Shown here one piece after another: positions 19,527 through 33,106 of a stretch of DNA of 64,000 bases (position 1 is the first letter of the stretch; each line of letters begins with the position of its first letter). Both the position numbers and the translations under genes were made by a program. The notes below the pieces were generated by a model. That model made no database searches, was not told the origin of the DNA, and saw nothing but the letters and a program-made list of their open reading frames with translations. This stretch comes from Rhypophila decipiens (lineage: Eukaryota > Ascomycota > Sordariomycetes > Sordariales > Naviculisporaceae). The stretch covers positions 62,001-126,000 of the forward strand of contig MU858048.1 in NCBI GenBank assembly GCA_033297075.1. Reading direction: 5' to 3'.

Positions 19527-22500
19527 GAAGAGTATTTGAGCGTCAGGATATAATGCATGTTTGATCGATACCATTTTTTGCTCTTTGGTTTATCATTTTG
19601 AGAAGGTGTTGGAAAGAGAGAAGAGGCATTTTATTTACATTTCACATATATACAAGTCATCTGGCTGTACATTTTGTTCATTTTCTTCTTCGATTCGCGG
19701 GCTTATATTTTAACCATCCAGCTTTTGTTTCCTTTTTGTCTTTTAAATTTATTCTCTAATGTCTGGCTACTCTTTGGACAATTATGCCCCTACATGGGAC
19801 GAAGCTCGAAACTTGTATATCCACCTGAGCATGGTGTGGAGGGTGTTTTGTCTTGGGTAGCTGGATGGTGTTTGTTTGGAGGTGTTGTAGTTTAAAGAGT
19901 TGTTAGTGGTCTCAGTGAGAGAGAGAGAGAGCAAGTTGACAGAATCTAAGAAGAGATACAGAAGCATATACCGACATCTTCGCAAGGTACCTATGCATGA
20001 TTGAACGAGAGATTTAGCTTATCTACAGCCATATATTTGACTCGGTGCTTGGTGACTCGGTACTTGGCCCTTGTGGTTCCAAGTGTTTAGCTTTCCTCCA
20101 CAAGTCCGGTCAGCCCTATTCGATTCTCATGTTTCTTCACGCTGTTGATGAGAATCACGCATATCACCACCGACTGACTTGCTTGCTTGTGGATACAGTG
20201 ACAATCTTTCGCGGGTATGGTGTATGTGCTGTATCATTCAAGTCGTGCATCTTCAACTGGTACTCAGCCGTTCCCAAGGGGAGTTTTCACCTGCCCCCCT
20301 TGATGGATAAGAACCTTTAGACGGACAGGAATAAAGGTCTTGTATCTGGTATACATGGGTGATTTGGGTCTCTGTAATGTTCCTTGATCTAGTATCTATT
20401 AGAGTTGGGGATTGTTTGTGGTAACCGCGGTCGTTGCTGTCGTCATCGTACCCGCATGGATACTCACGAGTGAGTATAAGATAAGCCAGTATAAGAGGAG
20501 TAAGAATGAGAGAAGTCAGTTATAAGAGGAGTAAGGATGAGAGGAGTAAGAATAAGAGAAGTGAGTATGAGAGGTGATTATAAGAGGTGAGTATGAGAGG
20601 TGATTATGAGAGTAAAATTTGACCAGATAATGATTATGGAGCCTATATAGAACGTTGGGTATTGTTCATGGGTGTAAGAAGGAGAGTCATGTGAGCGAGG
20701 CGAGGCTACCCAGCCTCACTTACATTATTCCACCTCTGAGCCCTGTTCATCGGATCTCTCAGAGATCTCGGACAAGATCCGCAAGTCGGGCTTAGAACAT
20801 CAGCTGTGTTTGTGCGAGTTCCCAAGACAGGGGTTATATCATGCACACATATAGCTCTTGAAGCTGAGAATACGCATATATGGTTCTTGAGGTAGTGTGT
20901 ACACTGCTCCATGGGGGTGCGATGAACCGTCTTGGCGCACGTGTCAGATAAATATGTTATATCTGTGCGCTCGTGGGGATTGGTATGGGATAGATCCGTG
21001 ATGTGTCTGTCAAGCTCTGTGGAAAGTCGAGAAGTACGGATATTGTTGAGTTGCTGTCATTGATGGTCGTGATGGTCAAGTTGATGCTGTGGTTGAGCTG
21101 AGGCCCGGAGGGTCGGGTCTTTGATGGTGGACCAGGACAAGTTGTGAGACAGTCTTGAAACAGCTTCACACGTCCAGTCTTCCACCTTGCCTACGCTTTG
21201 ACGCTTTGACATGACAAATACTTGGGAGGACTCCGAGTTTCTATAATACCTCTACTTCTTGTTATAGACAGTTTCGATTTGTTCAACGACATGGGATATG
21301 GGGATTCCCAACAATGCAGTCCCGTACTCTGTACCGGAGTGGGTATCCACATTTCGTTCCAAGGGAATATCGTCATCTTTTATCAATCATCAGACATCAG
21401 ACAAACTCCATCTCGGCCGTTGCCAAGACGCACGCTCGTTCACGTTTTTCTCTGTATGAAACATCCTACCTAGATGGGATGTTTCGACTATTCACCTGAC
21501 TTCGGTTTCTCACATATTGTATCTTGTCATATGTTGTGTGTAGTACGTCGGTCTCGGTTCGTTTGTGCTCAAGACAAGCAATGGTTGGTGAACTGCTGTG
21601 AGTAACAGTAACGATGCCTACTGTGCATCGAATAGGTTCGATTGTTCTCGAAAACGAAAGAATAAGTCCCCGAAACTCTGCTGGGAAGATGCGTCCAGTG
21701 ATTTCCTACAAACGAAGGTCGAGGGGGATCTGACATGCGGGATCCTGTTACACCCACCGCATACGGCAATGGTTAGTAACCAGAGCACCGGACACCCGGC
21801 CTTGATCATGTTCCCGCGGCGGCATGCCCAGCTTTTTCTGTTCCGCCGAGCCATTCTCTTGGACAGTCAAGATGTGTCTCAGGGACCCTCAGCTCTGAGC
21901 GTTGCACGCTCGTCGGAGATTTTATGGGACTTGTGAGTTTGCTTGTGAAGGGTGAACAGCGAATTGGTGTCATGTTCCCAAGCTCAGCTACCATCTGTAC
22001 TTGGGTTTACTGCTGCATTGGGTAATTCGCCTTTACAGACCGCTCATTGTCGGGCAATCAGTTGAATGAATGATAGCTTCCAGCTTCATCATGGCCGAGC
22101 GCATTGAAGGAGACGTGATCCTCCTCCTTCCGTTGGTCGTGTCGTTCATGACAATAGGCAAGATGCGAGCCCCTTCCGAGAAATTAAGCTTGTGCAGAAT
22201 GTCTCCCTACCCCACTCTTCATCGTCCCATCATCTTCAACGAGGAAGGTTTGTGAGGGGAAGCAAAAAGGAACCGATGCACACTTGGTCGTCGAGACTTT
22301 CGATCACAGCAGCATTGAACCAATCACCTGCTGTGGAGGGCCAACGGCCATTAGCGGAACCCCCCAGCTGGGCAACGCTGTTGACTGTTATATCAATAAC
22401 GACATGACTGAATCTGTAGGGAAATTCATTCGTACGTATGACCGTATCATATCAGAGACCTCACTGCACGATGGTAGCAGAATGCTGACAAGACAATTAC

Positions 22501-24201
22501 ATATTTCGAAAAGGTCCACCGTCAGGCGCCAGTCCAGCTCTTCGACGGCTGTTGCATACGAGGCTTATCGGCTAGGGCTGACAGGCGCTGATCTCGCCCG
22601 ATTTCTTCCTCAACCATGATGAGGTTTCCGAATGTTGACTTGAGCGGATATGTCGTGAATATGAAAGTTCGTAAACAAGTTGACAACCAACTTCCTTCCA
22701 GGTCCGGGGAAGAGAAGACGGGAGAAGCCTCGAGTGACATGACCCTGGAACCGCGGCTCCATGCACATCAGCTTCAGGTCTCAAGTGTATCACGTATCAC
22801 GCCGGTGAGGATCTTTAACATGCAAAACGTCTGGGGCGTGGCCGTAGTGACTGGTTAGTGCCTTCCAGAGTTGGGGAAGGGGTCCAGAAGCTGTCGTTGA
22901 GCCTTAGCGCCTTTCTTGCAGCACCACTAGTGCTAACAATGGCAGCTGCGAAAAAACCCCTTGTGGTTCCCAACTTCCCAGTGAAAGTGGTGGAGATGTC
23001 ACCTCATACGAGCCCACAGCTTGGGCCCGAATCACATAAACAAACTAGCTAGAATAGCGAAAAGAAAACCCCCAAAAAACCGATGATAATGATGATAAAC
23101 TCATCCAAGTGGGGAGCCCTCGCGTTGACAGATGCGTCAACTGTCGTGGACTCGTGGGGCCCGGATTTCAAGGAAAGCCGTGCCGTCCCTCAAAAAAGCC
23201 AGAGCCCAGACCAGCAGGCGCACCCTGAACTGCTCTTGCCTCCCCTTTGCCTTGCCAGATCGGGAATCGTCCTATCGACCAAGGAGCCCAAGACCCAAGA
23301 CACCCATCCCTCACTCCCCACAGTGGCCTAAGCACCGTCCATCCCGCCCGTTTCCCGTCTCGAAGTTGCTAAAGTCGGTCTCAACTATCAACGACCCAGT
23401 CCGTGTTGCGCCCTTGGGTTGCGTTGCTCTTCACTTTCCACTTCATTTTGCTCTTCATAATTAATACATCTACCTCGTTGCCTTTTGCTGCACAATTCAC
23501 GCACATCACGATTCAGGACCGACCACCTCACTACCGAGTAACTGCTCAATGTCGTTATAATAACGGTCACTACTTTGCCGTCTACTTGCCGTCGAATACA
23601 ACGCCGCCCGGCTTTATACAGTTCCAGACTGAGACTCTATAATTACGCACGCAGCGTACCAGTCAAACTGACAGCCGAGCAATCATCGGCAAGAGCCAGC
23701 CCAGCTTGTCCTACGAGCTTTCGACTTTGGACGTCCTTCGTGGCCCATACCTGGCCGGCCCTATTGCACGCCTTGACGACCTGCTGATAAATCCACTCTT
23801 GCCCATAATAATAAGGGTGTAAGGGTGTGCCACTCCCACACAGCTTGTCGAAGCTCAGCCCCAGATTTCCGAGCTTTCCGGGTTACCGCAACCCCCTGAT
23901 TTGACCAGCCCTGAGGGAGGGCCTTGGAGACTCGGCGGTAATAATAGCACACCCCGTTCCCTGCGAGGCGGCTACTGTAGTTTCATTCTCGAACAGCGAA
24001 CTTCTGACTCCCCCTCCAACAAGTCGTTCCTGGCCTGAACCCCACCATCAATACTATACTATATGCACATCATCACCCAGCAACTCTGGGAGAAATAGCG
24101 TCCGCCCTTCCCATCCGAACACCAAATATCAACTCAACGTATAGCGATCGCCGCCGGTAGTTCACCCATCAGCATCAACTCGATATATTGCATCACATAC
24201 G
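19527..24201. other. 4.7-kb intergenic region
   Basis: No confident gene. A GA dinucleotide run sits at 19918-19933 and a purine-rich minisatellite at 20461-20625. A Cys-containing open frame on plus, 22182-22619, reads LVVETFDHSSIEPITCCGG and QLGNAVDCYINND. It meets a good donor (GTACGTATG) near 22434, so a small spliced gene is possible. The last kilobase (23.1-24.2 kb) is probably promoter and long leader of the Zn2Cys6 regulator. Confidence 0.4.
20461..20625. repeat. Purine-rich degenerate minisatellite
   Basis: Units of about 11-20 bases of the type GAGTAAGAATGAGAGAAGT and GAGTATGAGAGGTGATTAT repeat imperfectly along 165 bp. The plus strand is nearly pyrimidine-free apart from T. It could form triplex or slipped structures; no function is visible. 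Confidence 0.6.
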
Positions 24202-27200
24202 ATGGATCACATGCATCCGGGCTTTCAAATGCCCATGACGGCCCCGCCGCTCATGAATCAACCCCCTCAGATCTTTGGTGGTTATACCGAGCATGGCATG
24301 CCCATACATCACCTCCCGCCAGACCTTGTCGGCGCGCCAATGTTTGGAGATCACGGTCTCCTTGAAGATTCGAACGAAGCCAAGAGGAGGAGGATTGCGC
24401 GGGTAAGGCTGGAAAATGGACAACGATGGCCCAAGTTGATGATGCTGACGGCTTCTTGCACAGGCCTGCGACATGTGCAGAAAGAAGAAGATCAAATGCG
24501 ACGGAAAATTACCTGCATGCACGCATTGTATCAATTACAAGAATGAATGCGTGTTCACCCAGGTGGAAAAGAAGAGGAATCCTCCGAAAGGGTAGGTGAA
24601 GTTCATGATCTGAGTCGAGGCTGAGGAAGCATTCTGAAAGCTGACACCAGGCTGCAGGGCAAAGTATATCGAAGGTCTCGAAAATCGATTGGGTCGCATG
24701 GAGCATTTATTGAGGCTATCGGGTAAGCTTGACTTTCTTAGCACACCGTTGTAACGCTTGCGCCGGTTCCGATCGATCGTTCACTAACATCATCATGCAG
24801 GCTTGTTAGGCGAGGATGACAACGGGGCAACTGACCTCGGTACACTAGAGAAGAAACTCGCCGAGAAGCAACAACAATCGAGACAGGCTTCCCAGGCCGC
24901 AGCATCCAACCCTACATCGCCTTCTCAGGCTGCCTCGGGCCAAGATGCCTCCTCAACTCCGCGAAGCTCACTCGCCTCACCTGAGCCGACAAAAGAGAGC
25001 GACAAGAGGGCGTCGCCCAGCCCTGATGTGAAGAAAGAGGATGAAGAAGAGGAGGTGGCGGCCTTGTCGGAAATGATGTGCTCTCTGGTCACGAATAATT
25101 ATGGCGAGACCAGATACATTGGTGAGGATTTAGCAGTAACCCTGGCTCAGAATATTGGCGACTGACTTTGCTCCAGGATCCTCGTCCGGCTACTCCATCT
25201 TTTCACCAAAGGGAATACAGTGGGTCAATGAGAAGATGGGCGACAGCTCGTTCCAACAGATGATTTCCGATGTCTCGATCGACGACCACAAGTGGACAGC
25301 CTGGAAGCCCGATGTCTTTGGGGACCTGTTTCGTCGAACCGTGTTTAGGGAGTTGCCGCCCAAGCCCGAGGCCATGTCGCTTCTTAAGGACTACTTTGAG
25401 AACTTCAACTGCATGCTGCCATTGTTTCATCAGCCAACCTTTATGCACCTGGTCGAGAGACAATATTCATCCGACCCCTATCAAGGATCTGGTTGGTGGG
25501 GAAGTTTAAATGTGGCCCTGGCTATCTCATACCGTCTGCGTGTCATGAGCAATTTGGTCCCGGCAGAGGAGGATGAGAAGGCGTGGGCGTATCTGAAGAA
25601 CGCCATGTCTGTCTTCTCGGAGCTGACGATGCGCAACACTGATCTTCTCAGCGTCCAGGCACTATTAGGAATGGCACTCTTCCTCCAGGGCACTCCCAAC
25701 CCACAGCCATCATCTCTGCTCATCTCTACCGCCATCCGCCTCTCGCACAGCATCGGCTTGCACAAACGCGGTACAGGCTTCAACCTCAATCCGATCGAGA
25801 TTGAGCAGCGCAAGAGGGTGTTTTGGATTGCTTACATGCTGGACAAGGACCTGTGCCTGAGAAGTGGAAGACCTCCTGCCCAAGATGACGACGACATGAA
25901 TGTGGACTTGCCAGACGTCGATCCTGTCGATAACATCGGCAACATCCCTCTGGCAGACGGAAAGGGCAAGATGAACCTGTTCAGGGTCATGTGTGAACTC
26001 GCCATCGTGGAAGGCAAGGTATACAATAGGCTCTACTCAACGAAAGCTGCCAAACAGTCTGATGGCGAGCTGCTAAATACCATTGGGGAGCTCGACCAGG
26101 AGCTCGAGGAATGGAAGGACCGGATTCCGATCGACTTCCGGCCAGAGCACGAGATAAAGGCGTCACATACGCCACTCATTCTCCACATTGTCATGTTGCA
26201 TTTCAACTATTACAACTGCTTAACCACGATCCACCGAATGTCGATACACCACGGATACTGGACAAGTCGACTTTCTAATTATGCGATCCAGGGCCTCAAC
26301 ACCAGGCCATTGAACCCCAGAGTCTTTTCTTCGGCCGCCTTGTGTACCTCGGCTGCACGAGCTTCCATCTCGCTACTCAAAAATATACCTCAAGACTCAC
26401 CCTCAGTCTGGTGAGTATTTGGTCCGATTTGATATTGATAGTGTCATCAACTAACTTTTTTATAGGATGGTGCTGTACTTCCCCGTCTCAGCTCTTGTTA
26501 CATTGTTTGGAAACATTCTCCAGAACCCTGTAGATCCCAGAGCACGGACCGATGCCAAACTTATGAATGTTGTTGTGACATTCCTGTCCATGCTGGGCCA
26601 CGAGGCAGAAACTGGTGGAGTTCACCGGATTCTGGGCGTTTGCTCCGAGTTCGAACGCATCGCCAAGGTCGTGATTGAGAACACAGAAAAGGAGCACTCT
26701 TCGCGACGAAAGCGGAAAAATCACGACCAAACATCAAGCAATAAAACTACAACGGCTAGTTCTGGCACCAACGCTAGTTCTCCATCCTTCAACCCCAACG
26801 CTACAGCGCAGACCCCGCGGCCTCCCACGGCAAGGTCGGCCACACCGCAGGCCAGTCACAATACGAACGGCCAGCTATCCCCTGGACGTCAAGATCGTCG
26901 AGGAACGCCAAGCGGATACAGCCCGATGCCGACATCAATGAGCCAAAGCCCGTCCCCCGGAATGGCACCAAAAGACTGGACTGGGTATCCCACGGCTGAC
27001 GGTCCGGATGGGGCGGATTACGCTTCGTTTGCAGACCTTGCCGGCTACAGTGGCATGGCTGCCTTGAACGCGATGCCTCCAGGAGGTCAAATGAGTCCCG
27101 GCTTTGCCCCGGGCATATTCCAACAGCCGATGCTCCCGCAGGACTTGTTTAGCCTGCCCATGACTCTTGACTGGGACTGGGCCGAGATGAGCGGTGGTGC

Positions 27201-27285
27201 TTATCCAAGTGTTGAAAATGGTATTTACGGAGCCGCCGAACAACAACAACAGCAGCAGCAGCAGCAGCAGCAGCAAGGGAGGTAA
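24202..27285 (+). CDS. Zn2Cys6 transcription factor with fungal-specific middle domain and polyglutamine tail
   Basis: Six exons (24202-24402, 24464-24591, 24658-24722, 24801-25121, 25177-26410, 26466-27285) give 922 residues. The binuclear zinc cluster is C69-X2-C-X6-C-X6-C-X2-C-X6-C96, beginning exactly at exon 2. A linker and a short coiled-coil dimerisation helix follow ([18 protein letters not shown], about 112-130). After an acidic Ser-rich stretch the fungal_trans regulatory domain starts with [22 protein letters not shown]. It contains [47 protein letters not shown] and further helices to about 700. The C-terminus is Ser/Thr/Pro-rich, with a Met/Pro/Gly region and a Gln run of about 13 two residues before the stop, encoded by CAA/CAG repeats (27240-27275) prone to length change. 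Target genes are unknown; the layout is that of nuclear metabolic regulators. Exon fits are consistent throughout. Confidence 0.9.
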
Positions 27286-29180
27286 AAATGGATGGCAGCC
27301 AAAGTAAGGGGTTTCGGGTCGAGGTGTGGAGCGGGACGTTGAACTATACCCAATTATTTCTTTTGCATCTTGTTCTTCATTTTGAGGTATATGGGTTTCC
27401 AGAAACAGATCATGGCCGCGATGTAATGTATCTGCGATGAGCGAAATGGATGTCACAGGGAAAATGTCACAAGGAAAATGGAACGGTTTATTTTGGTCTT
27501 TTTAGAGGGCTCCGATTTGGGGATTTTGCGCGTCATCTTTAGCAAGCAACCTTTTGGCACTTGTTCTCATCATTTGTTCTGCTTGGCGTTTTTGGAAGAA
27601 TTTCAAGGGGCTCTCTTTTGATGCTATAAGCTTCATCTGGCTGACCGATGGGCTCTTTCAGCAATATATTTTGCTCCAATGTTCAGTCGGTATTAAGCGC
27701 TTTCTTAGAGGCAACAGCATTGTTTATTTTCTTTGGGGATTTGTCTACATTGTTATGGCATGGCTACTCGGTCTCCTATTTATTATTATACCATGTTTCC
27801 TTTCCCCAGGTGTGATGAAAGCTCGGCAGCTAGCCGTAGTGCCATTCATACTATATAGCGACAGTTAACAGCGGCACGCATTGTCACTCGCCTCTCCTAT
27901 ATTTGGACCAGCAATCATCAATTACGACTAGGTGTGCATTCTCAGTGTCTTATTCTCGCCAGCGAGTATCAATAGGTCGGGACATGACCCGATTTATGTT
28001 GTATCGCCTATTACTGTGAGCAATAACCCATCCCGTCCCGGCCTCTGCCGTCTGTCCCTAAAAGTAGACAAAATCTGGGGATGGAAGTGTGTGTGTGTGT
28101 GTGTGTATGCCGCGTGGAAATGTAGCATCAACCGGTTCTACTCATGCCACCGCGTCCTTCCCGTCCCGTACCAAAGACGACGCCTTTTGAGTGCATGACT
28201 CTAGGTATGGATATATTTACATCTAGCGGCACCTGATTCCAAGGACTAATGGACGTACATACAGCCAGCCTTGTATGGCTTGGTTTCTCTTCGTCTTTGT
28301 CTGTCTATTCTCAAGTAAATCTAGTCGAGGGCCTCCTGGGAAATGCCTTGATCAAGGTAGACAGGTAGGTATCGATAGAGTGGCATTTTACGTTTTCTAT
28401 AGGATACGCGTCACGAAATGTCAAAGCTGCTTTGGGCGGTCACGATGTGTTTCTTCAAGTTTAAACACAGAGTTCGTATGAAGTAAGGTCTTTTGACAAT
28501 TCGTGGACATGGTGTCAAGTCTTCTGATCTTTACTGAAGCCAAACCGAGCACTTGGGATAGGTATTGTGATGATTCATTACAACAGCAGGTGACTGAGGT
28601 CTAGAACGTGCAAAGGTTCATCATGGCCTTGGCTTGGTATTCTCCGTGGGTCAACCTTGTCGACGAGGCTTGACGTTGAGTTTGCCATGAGAGTTCGAGT
28701 GCTAGAAGTGGATGCTGGAAGCGAATGGGCGCCAGAAGTCGCCCGTGGTCAGGGGACTTCGTCAAGGGCATTTGTCATGTACAACCCTAACCCTGAAGTC
28801 GGCCTATTGCAAGTTCCGACGGAATTAACTGGATTGGCCTGTGTTGGCCGACCGCTGAAGCTAGCTGGCAAACAAGGTAGCTGCACGTGACGTGATATTT
28901 GGAGAGCATCATCCAACCGAGCCTGGAGATTTCGATTCGCCCGGTCGTTCGACATATCGAAATTTTGAGCCGGCCATCGCGGACTAAGCACCAAGACGTC
29001 ACACGCAGCAATTGCCACCTTTGGGAGGCTTCAGATTCATCGCGGAGCGCATGGCAGCAAGGGGACGAGCTGCACAGAGATAGAAGGGCAGTCTTTTTTC
29101 CCCAACGGGCAATAGTGCCTGTCAATCTTCCCTCAACTTTTTCCGTGCCCGCCATCCCGACAACTCCGGCACAACAGACC
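27286..29180. other. Intergenic, 3' UTR of the regulator and promoter of the m-AAA protease
   Basis: 1.9 kb without a recognised gene. A (GT)n run is at 28087-28106. A hydrophobic frame at 27554-27868 (104 residues) lies in AT-rich 3' flanking DNA and is probably spurious. An in-frame extension upstream of the protease reaches back to 28899 but has no ATG. Confidence 0.5.
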
Positions 29181-32006
29181 ATGTTCCGCAATCCAGCCAG
29201 CCAGCTCGCGCAGAGCGCGCGGCTTTCATTAAGAACGCCCGCGAGTCGAGCGATCCCGAGGTTAACAACACGGCTCCCCATCGCCGCGACGAGTCACAAC
29301 ATCCGATATTTTTCGTCCCAGCCTCCATCGCGACAGCCAGAAAATAACGGAGACAAGAAACGGCGGCCAGCAAAGCCCAACAGCAGCAATGGGAACTCGG
29401 GCGACCAAGACAAATCTGCGCTGCCAGAGAAGCCCAAAGAGGAGTACAAGCTCGCCGAGGGGTTCGAGCTCCCCACCGAAGAGGAGATGGCGCAACTGCA
29501 ACGTATTCTCCAGGCAGCCCCCCCGAACATGAGAATGGATGTCGAAAGAATCGTCAAGCTTATTACGAAAGCCGGGATTCCCGTGGAGCTGAAGGAGCTT
29601 TTCAGGAAGCAGAGGACGGGAGAGCTATCCCTCATTGACGGCTTCAAGGCCACGCGGACGATATACAAGATGGCCAAAGAGCTGGACAGGGCGGCGGAGA
29701 AGTTCGAGAACGAGGCAAATGTGGATTTCGACTCCAACAAACCTGGTCAGCAGGCGCCCTGGAATGCCAAGAATAACGAGCAAACGAAGAATGCGCAAGG
29801 GCAGGAAGCACAAAAGGGCCAGCAAGAAGGCAAGGACAAGGAGGCGCGAGAAGAGGAGGAGCAGCAGCAGCAGCAGAACCAACAGAAATATGGCCAAGGA
29901 CCGCGGAAAGAACCAGAAGGTCCCAAGTTCTCGACCAAAGATATTCTTACTTGGGTCATGACTGCCATCATCGCCTATCCTCTCTACAGTCTTCTCATGC
30001 CCGGGGAGATGTCCCGAGAGATCACATGGCAAGAGTTACGGAAGAACTTCTTGGACAAGGGACTCGTCGAGAAGCTCACCGTGATTGAGAAACGTGTCAG
30101 AGTGGAGCTGAACCGCGAGGCTGTCCGCGCCATGTACCCCGAGACCAATGCGGACAAGGTCAGCTATTACTTCTCTATCGGATCGGTCGACGCGTTTGAG
30201 CGGAGGCTGGACGAGGCCCAGGAGGAGCTTGGAATCCCACCCGGCGAGAGGATACCGGTCAGCTATGCATCGGACGGGTCATGGGCTAGCAACATGTTCT
30301 TCGCCTTTGGGCCCACAATCTTCTTCGTTGGTCTCCTTGCCTTCCTTTCGCGGAGGGGCGGCGGCGTCGGCGGCGGTGCCTCGGGCATGTTCGGTTTCGG
30401 TAAAAGCAAGGCCAAGATGTTCAACCAGGACTCTGCTGTCAAGGTCAAGTTTGCCGATGTTGCTGGCATGGACGAGGCCAAGGTCGAAATCATGGAGTTT
30501 GTCAGCTTCCTCAAGACGCCGGAGCGCTTCCAAAGGCTAGGTGCCAAGATTCCCCGCGGTGCTATTCTCTCTGGTCCTCCTGGTACCGGTAAGACGTTGC
30601 TCGCCAAGGCTACCGCTGGCGAGTCCCAGGTCCCCTTCTTCACTGTCAGCGGCTCTGAGTTTGTGGAAATGTTTGTTGGTGTGGGAGCGTCCCGTGTGCG
30701 TGATTTGTTCGCGACGGCGCGCAGGAACGCACCATGCATCATTTTCATCGACGAAATCGACGCCGTCGGTAGAGCTCGTTCCGACGGTGGCTTCCGTGGC
30801 GGTGGAAACGATGAGCGGGAGGCGACCCTCAACCAGATTCTCACCGAGATGGACGGCTTCAACACCTCGGAGCAGGTTGTCGTTCTTGCCGGCACCAACA
30901 GGCCCGATGTTCTCGACAAGGCTTTGATGCGCCCGGGACGATTCGATAGGCACATTCACATCGACCGGCCTACCATGGCCGGCCGCAAGGATATCTTCAA
31001 GGTCCATCTCGCCAAGATTGTCACCGATGAAGAGCCTGAGCACCTTACTGGACGCTTGGCAGCGCTCACTCCAGGCTTTGCCGGCGCGGATATCGCGAAC
31101 TGCGTCAACGAGGCCGCACTCATTGGTATGTCTTCTATTCCTACATGATACGCTGAAGCTGCAACATACTAACAAGCTGCAGCTGCACGTGCCAACGCCA
31201 AGACGGTGGCAATGATTCACTTCGAGCAAGCCATTGAGCGTGTCATTGGCGGTCTGGAGCGAAAGTCGTTGGTGCTCAGCCCCGAGGAGAAGCGCACCGT
31301 TGCCTACCACGAGGCCGGCCATGCCATCTGCGGCTGGTTCTTCCGGTGGGCCGACCCGCTCCTCAAGGTCTCCATCATCCCCCGTGGCCAGGGTGCTCTC
31401 GGATACGCTCAGTATCTCCCCTCGGGCGATGCCTATCTCATGAACACCAACCAGCTCATGGACAGAATGGCCATGACCCTCGGCGGCCGCGTGTCGGAGG
31501 AACTACACTTCCCCACTGTGACCACAGGCGCGAGCGACGACTTCAACAAGGTGACCAGCATGGCAACCACCATGGTGACCCAATGGGGCATGTCGGAGAA
31601 GGTCGGGCCCTTGCACTTCAAGAACGACCCGAACCAGCTGCACAAGCCCTTTGCCGAGTCGACGGCCCAACTTATCGATTCCGAGGTGAGGCGCATCGTC
31701 GACGAGGCCTACAAGAAGTGCAAGGATTTGTTGACTGCCAGGAAGAAGGAGGTCGAGATTGTCGCCGAGGAGCTGCTGCGCAAGGAGATGCTCACCCGTG
31801 ATGATCTGATCAGGCTGCTTGGGCCTAGAGAGTGGCCTGACAAGGAGGAGTTCTCCAAGTACTTTAATGGCGGTGCGAGGGAGCCGCCTTTTGGTACGGA
31901 GAATACGGATACACCCGAGGATAGTGGACCTCAGCCTGCTCCTACTGCTTTTGTTGAGGGGGAGGCGGCTAAGAAGGATGGGGAGGTCCCTTCGCCCAAG
32001 GTTTAA
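29181..32006 (+). CDS. YTA12: Mitochondrial m-AAA protease subunit (Yta12/Afg3 family)
   Basis: A membrane-bound ATP-dependent zinc protease of the mitochondrial inner membrane, active on the matrix side. It degrades misfolded membrane proteins and processes selected substrates. Two exons, 29181-31125 and 31183-32006, with a 57-nt intron (GTATGT donor, ACTAAC branch), give 922 residues. An Arg/Ser-rich presequence ([19 protein letters not shown]) is followed by a charged linker with a Lys/Glu/Gln-rich stretch (about 205-245). Two transmembrane helices ([16 protein letters not shown] near 258 and [18 protein letters not shown] near 375) flank the intermembrane-space domain. The AAA module has Walker A GPPGTGKT (465-472), Walker [12 protein letters not shown] and the SRH with RPGRFDR. 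The protease motif is HEAGH (691-695), with the third ligand in TTGASDDF. All key residues are intact. Some Neurospora-type fungi have one such subunit (MAP-1), so Yta12 versus Afg3 naming is uncertain. Confidence 0.93.
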
Positions 32007-33106
32007 AGGGTCCTTCCTAGGAGCTGAATGGATGAGGTGGATAGTCGGATCGGTCACAAGCATGTACATGTATGTGCAAAGTGTGTATTTGTTGCCTTTG
32101 TTTTGGGTTTTTTCTTTTTCTGATTGTCATTCATCGGTCTGTTTACTTGTGTGTCCTGTTCTGAGTTTACATGAAGGGGCACGCCGGATGGGAGAAACAG
32201 ATGGGTGACAAGCGCACATGCATGCATGCACCTGCACAAAAGAGGAGAAAAGAAAGTTGTGCTGCTTGGGGGACTCTTAGATATAAACATATTCTTTTTA
32301 CTTTTTCTTGCCTTTCCTTTTTATGTGTATATGTAGTGTCTGTAACTCAATAATAAACAGCGTAGAAGAGGAGGAAGAAGAAGAAGGAAACTTGAAAAGA
32401 AGGAAAGGGCTTGTGTTTGTTATGCCCTTGTGTATTTTACTGTGGCCGTTGGAAAACTTCCACCTCTTCTTTTATTCGTTTCCAAGTATGTGCTATCAAG
32501 CATCCATCATCCAGCATCCGGCATAACTTTGCATAACGATGTACCTAACTGAGTACTTGGGATAAATCGCTACTTCTCTACTCATTTGAAATACAAACAA
32601 AGCTGCATTCTCATGGTTTAGTTGGTGGAAGCTAGGCAGGTGTTTGGATGATGGGGAATGCTGGGACGTAAGGTAGGTAAGTAGGAAGGGAAGATGTAGC
32701 AAGATTGCGATGTCGATATGTGTGTGTGTGAGCGTTTAGGTAACCTCGGTATGTTAGGTACCGAGCGAGGTAAATTACATGCAGGATAACCATTGCGAGT
32801 ATAAATGTACATGATTGTTACCAAGAGAAGAAATATGGATGGGCATGATGGAGCTACAGGGAAAAGAAAGAGGCCGTGATGCAGATGCGATCCTTCTATA
32901 ACGCTGATCTGGCGACATGGTCGAGTGAAAACGTCGTAACCCTTTCTTGGTTTTCCGCATCGTGATATGGTATAGAACTACATGCTAGCTTATGTCAGAC
33001 ACAAAAAAAAAAGAAAGAAAAAGGTCCGCCAATGCAGTGCCGCCGCTCGAATCGTAACCATTAATCAAATATCTTTCCACTCCAACTTGCGCACACACAA
33101 GATATT
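32007..33106. other. Convergent intergenic region
   Basis: 1.1 kb between the ends of the protease and the Pth11-like gene. It holds both 3' UTRs, an ATGCATGCATGC run near 32220 and an A-rich tract near 33003-33020. No gene recognised. Confidence 0.55.

Noticed and set aside
27554..27868. Hydrophobic 104-residue frame resembling a membrane protein
   Set aside because: It lies in AT-rich DNA right after the Zn2Cys6 gene; T-rich sequence naturally yields Phe/Leu/Ile codons. No start context or homologue.
28087..28106. (GT)n microsatellite
   Set aside because: Ordinary short dinucleotide repeat without regulatory context.
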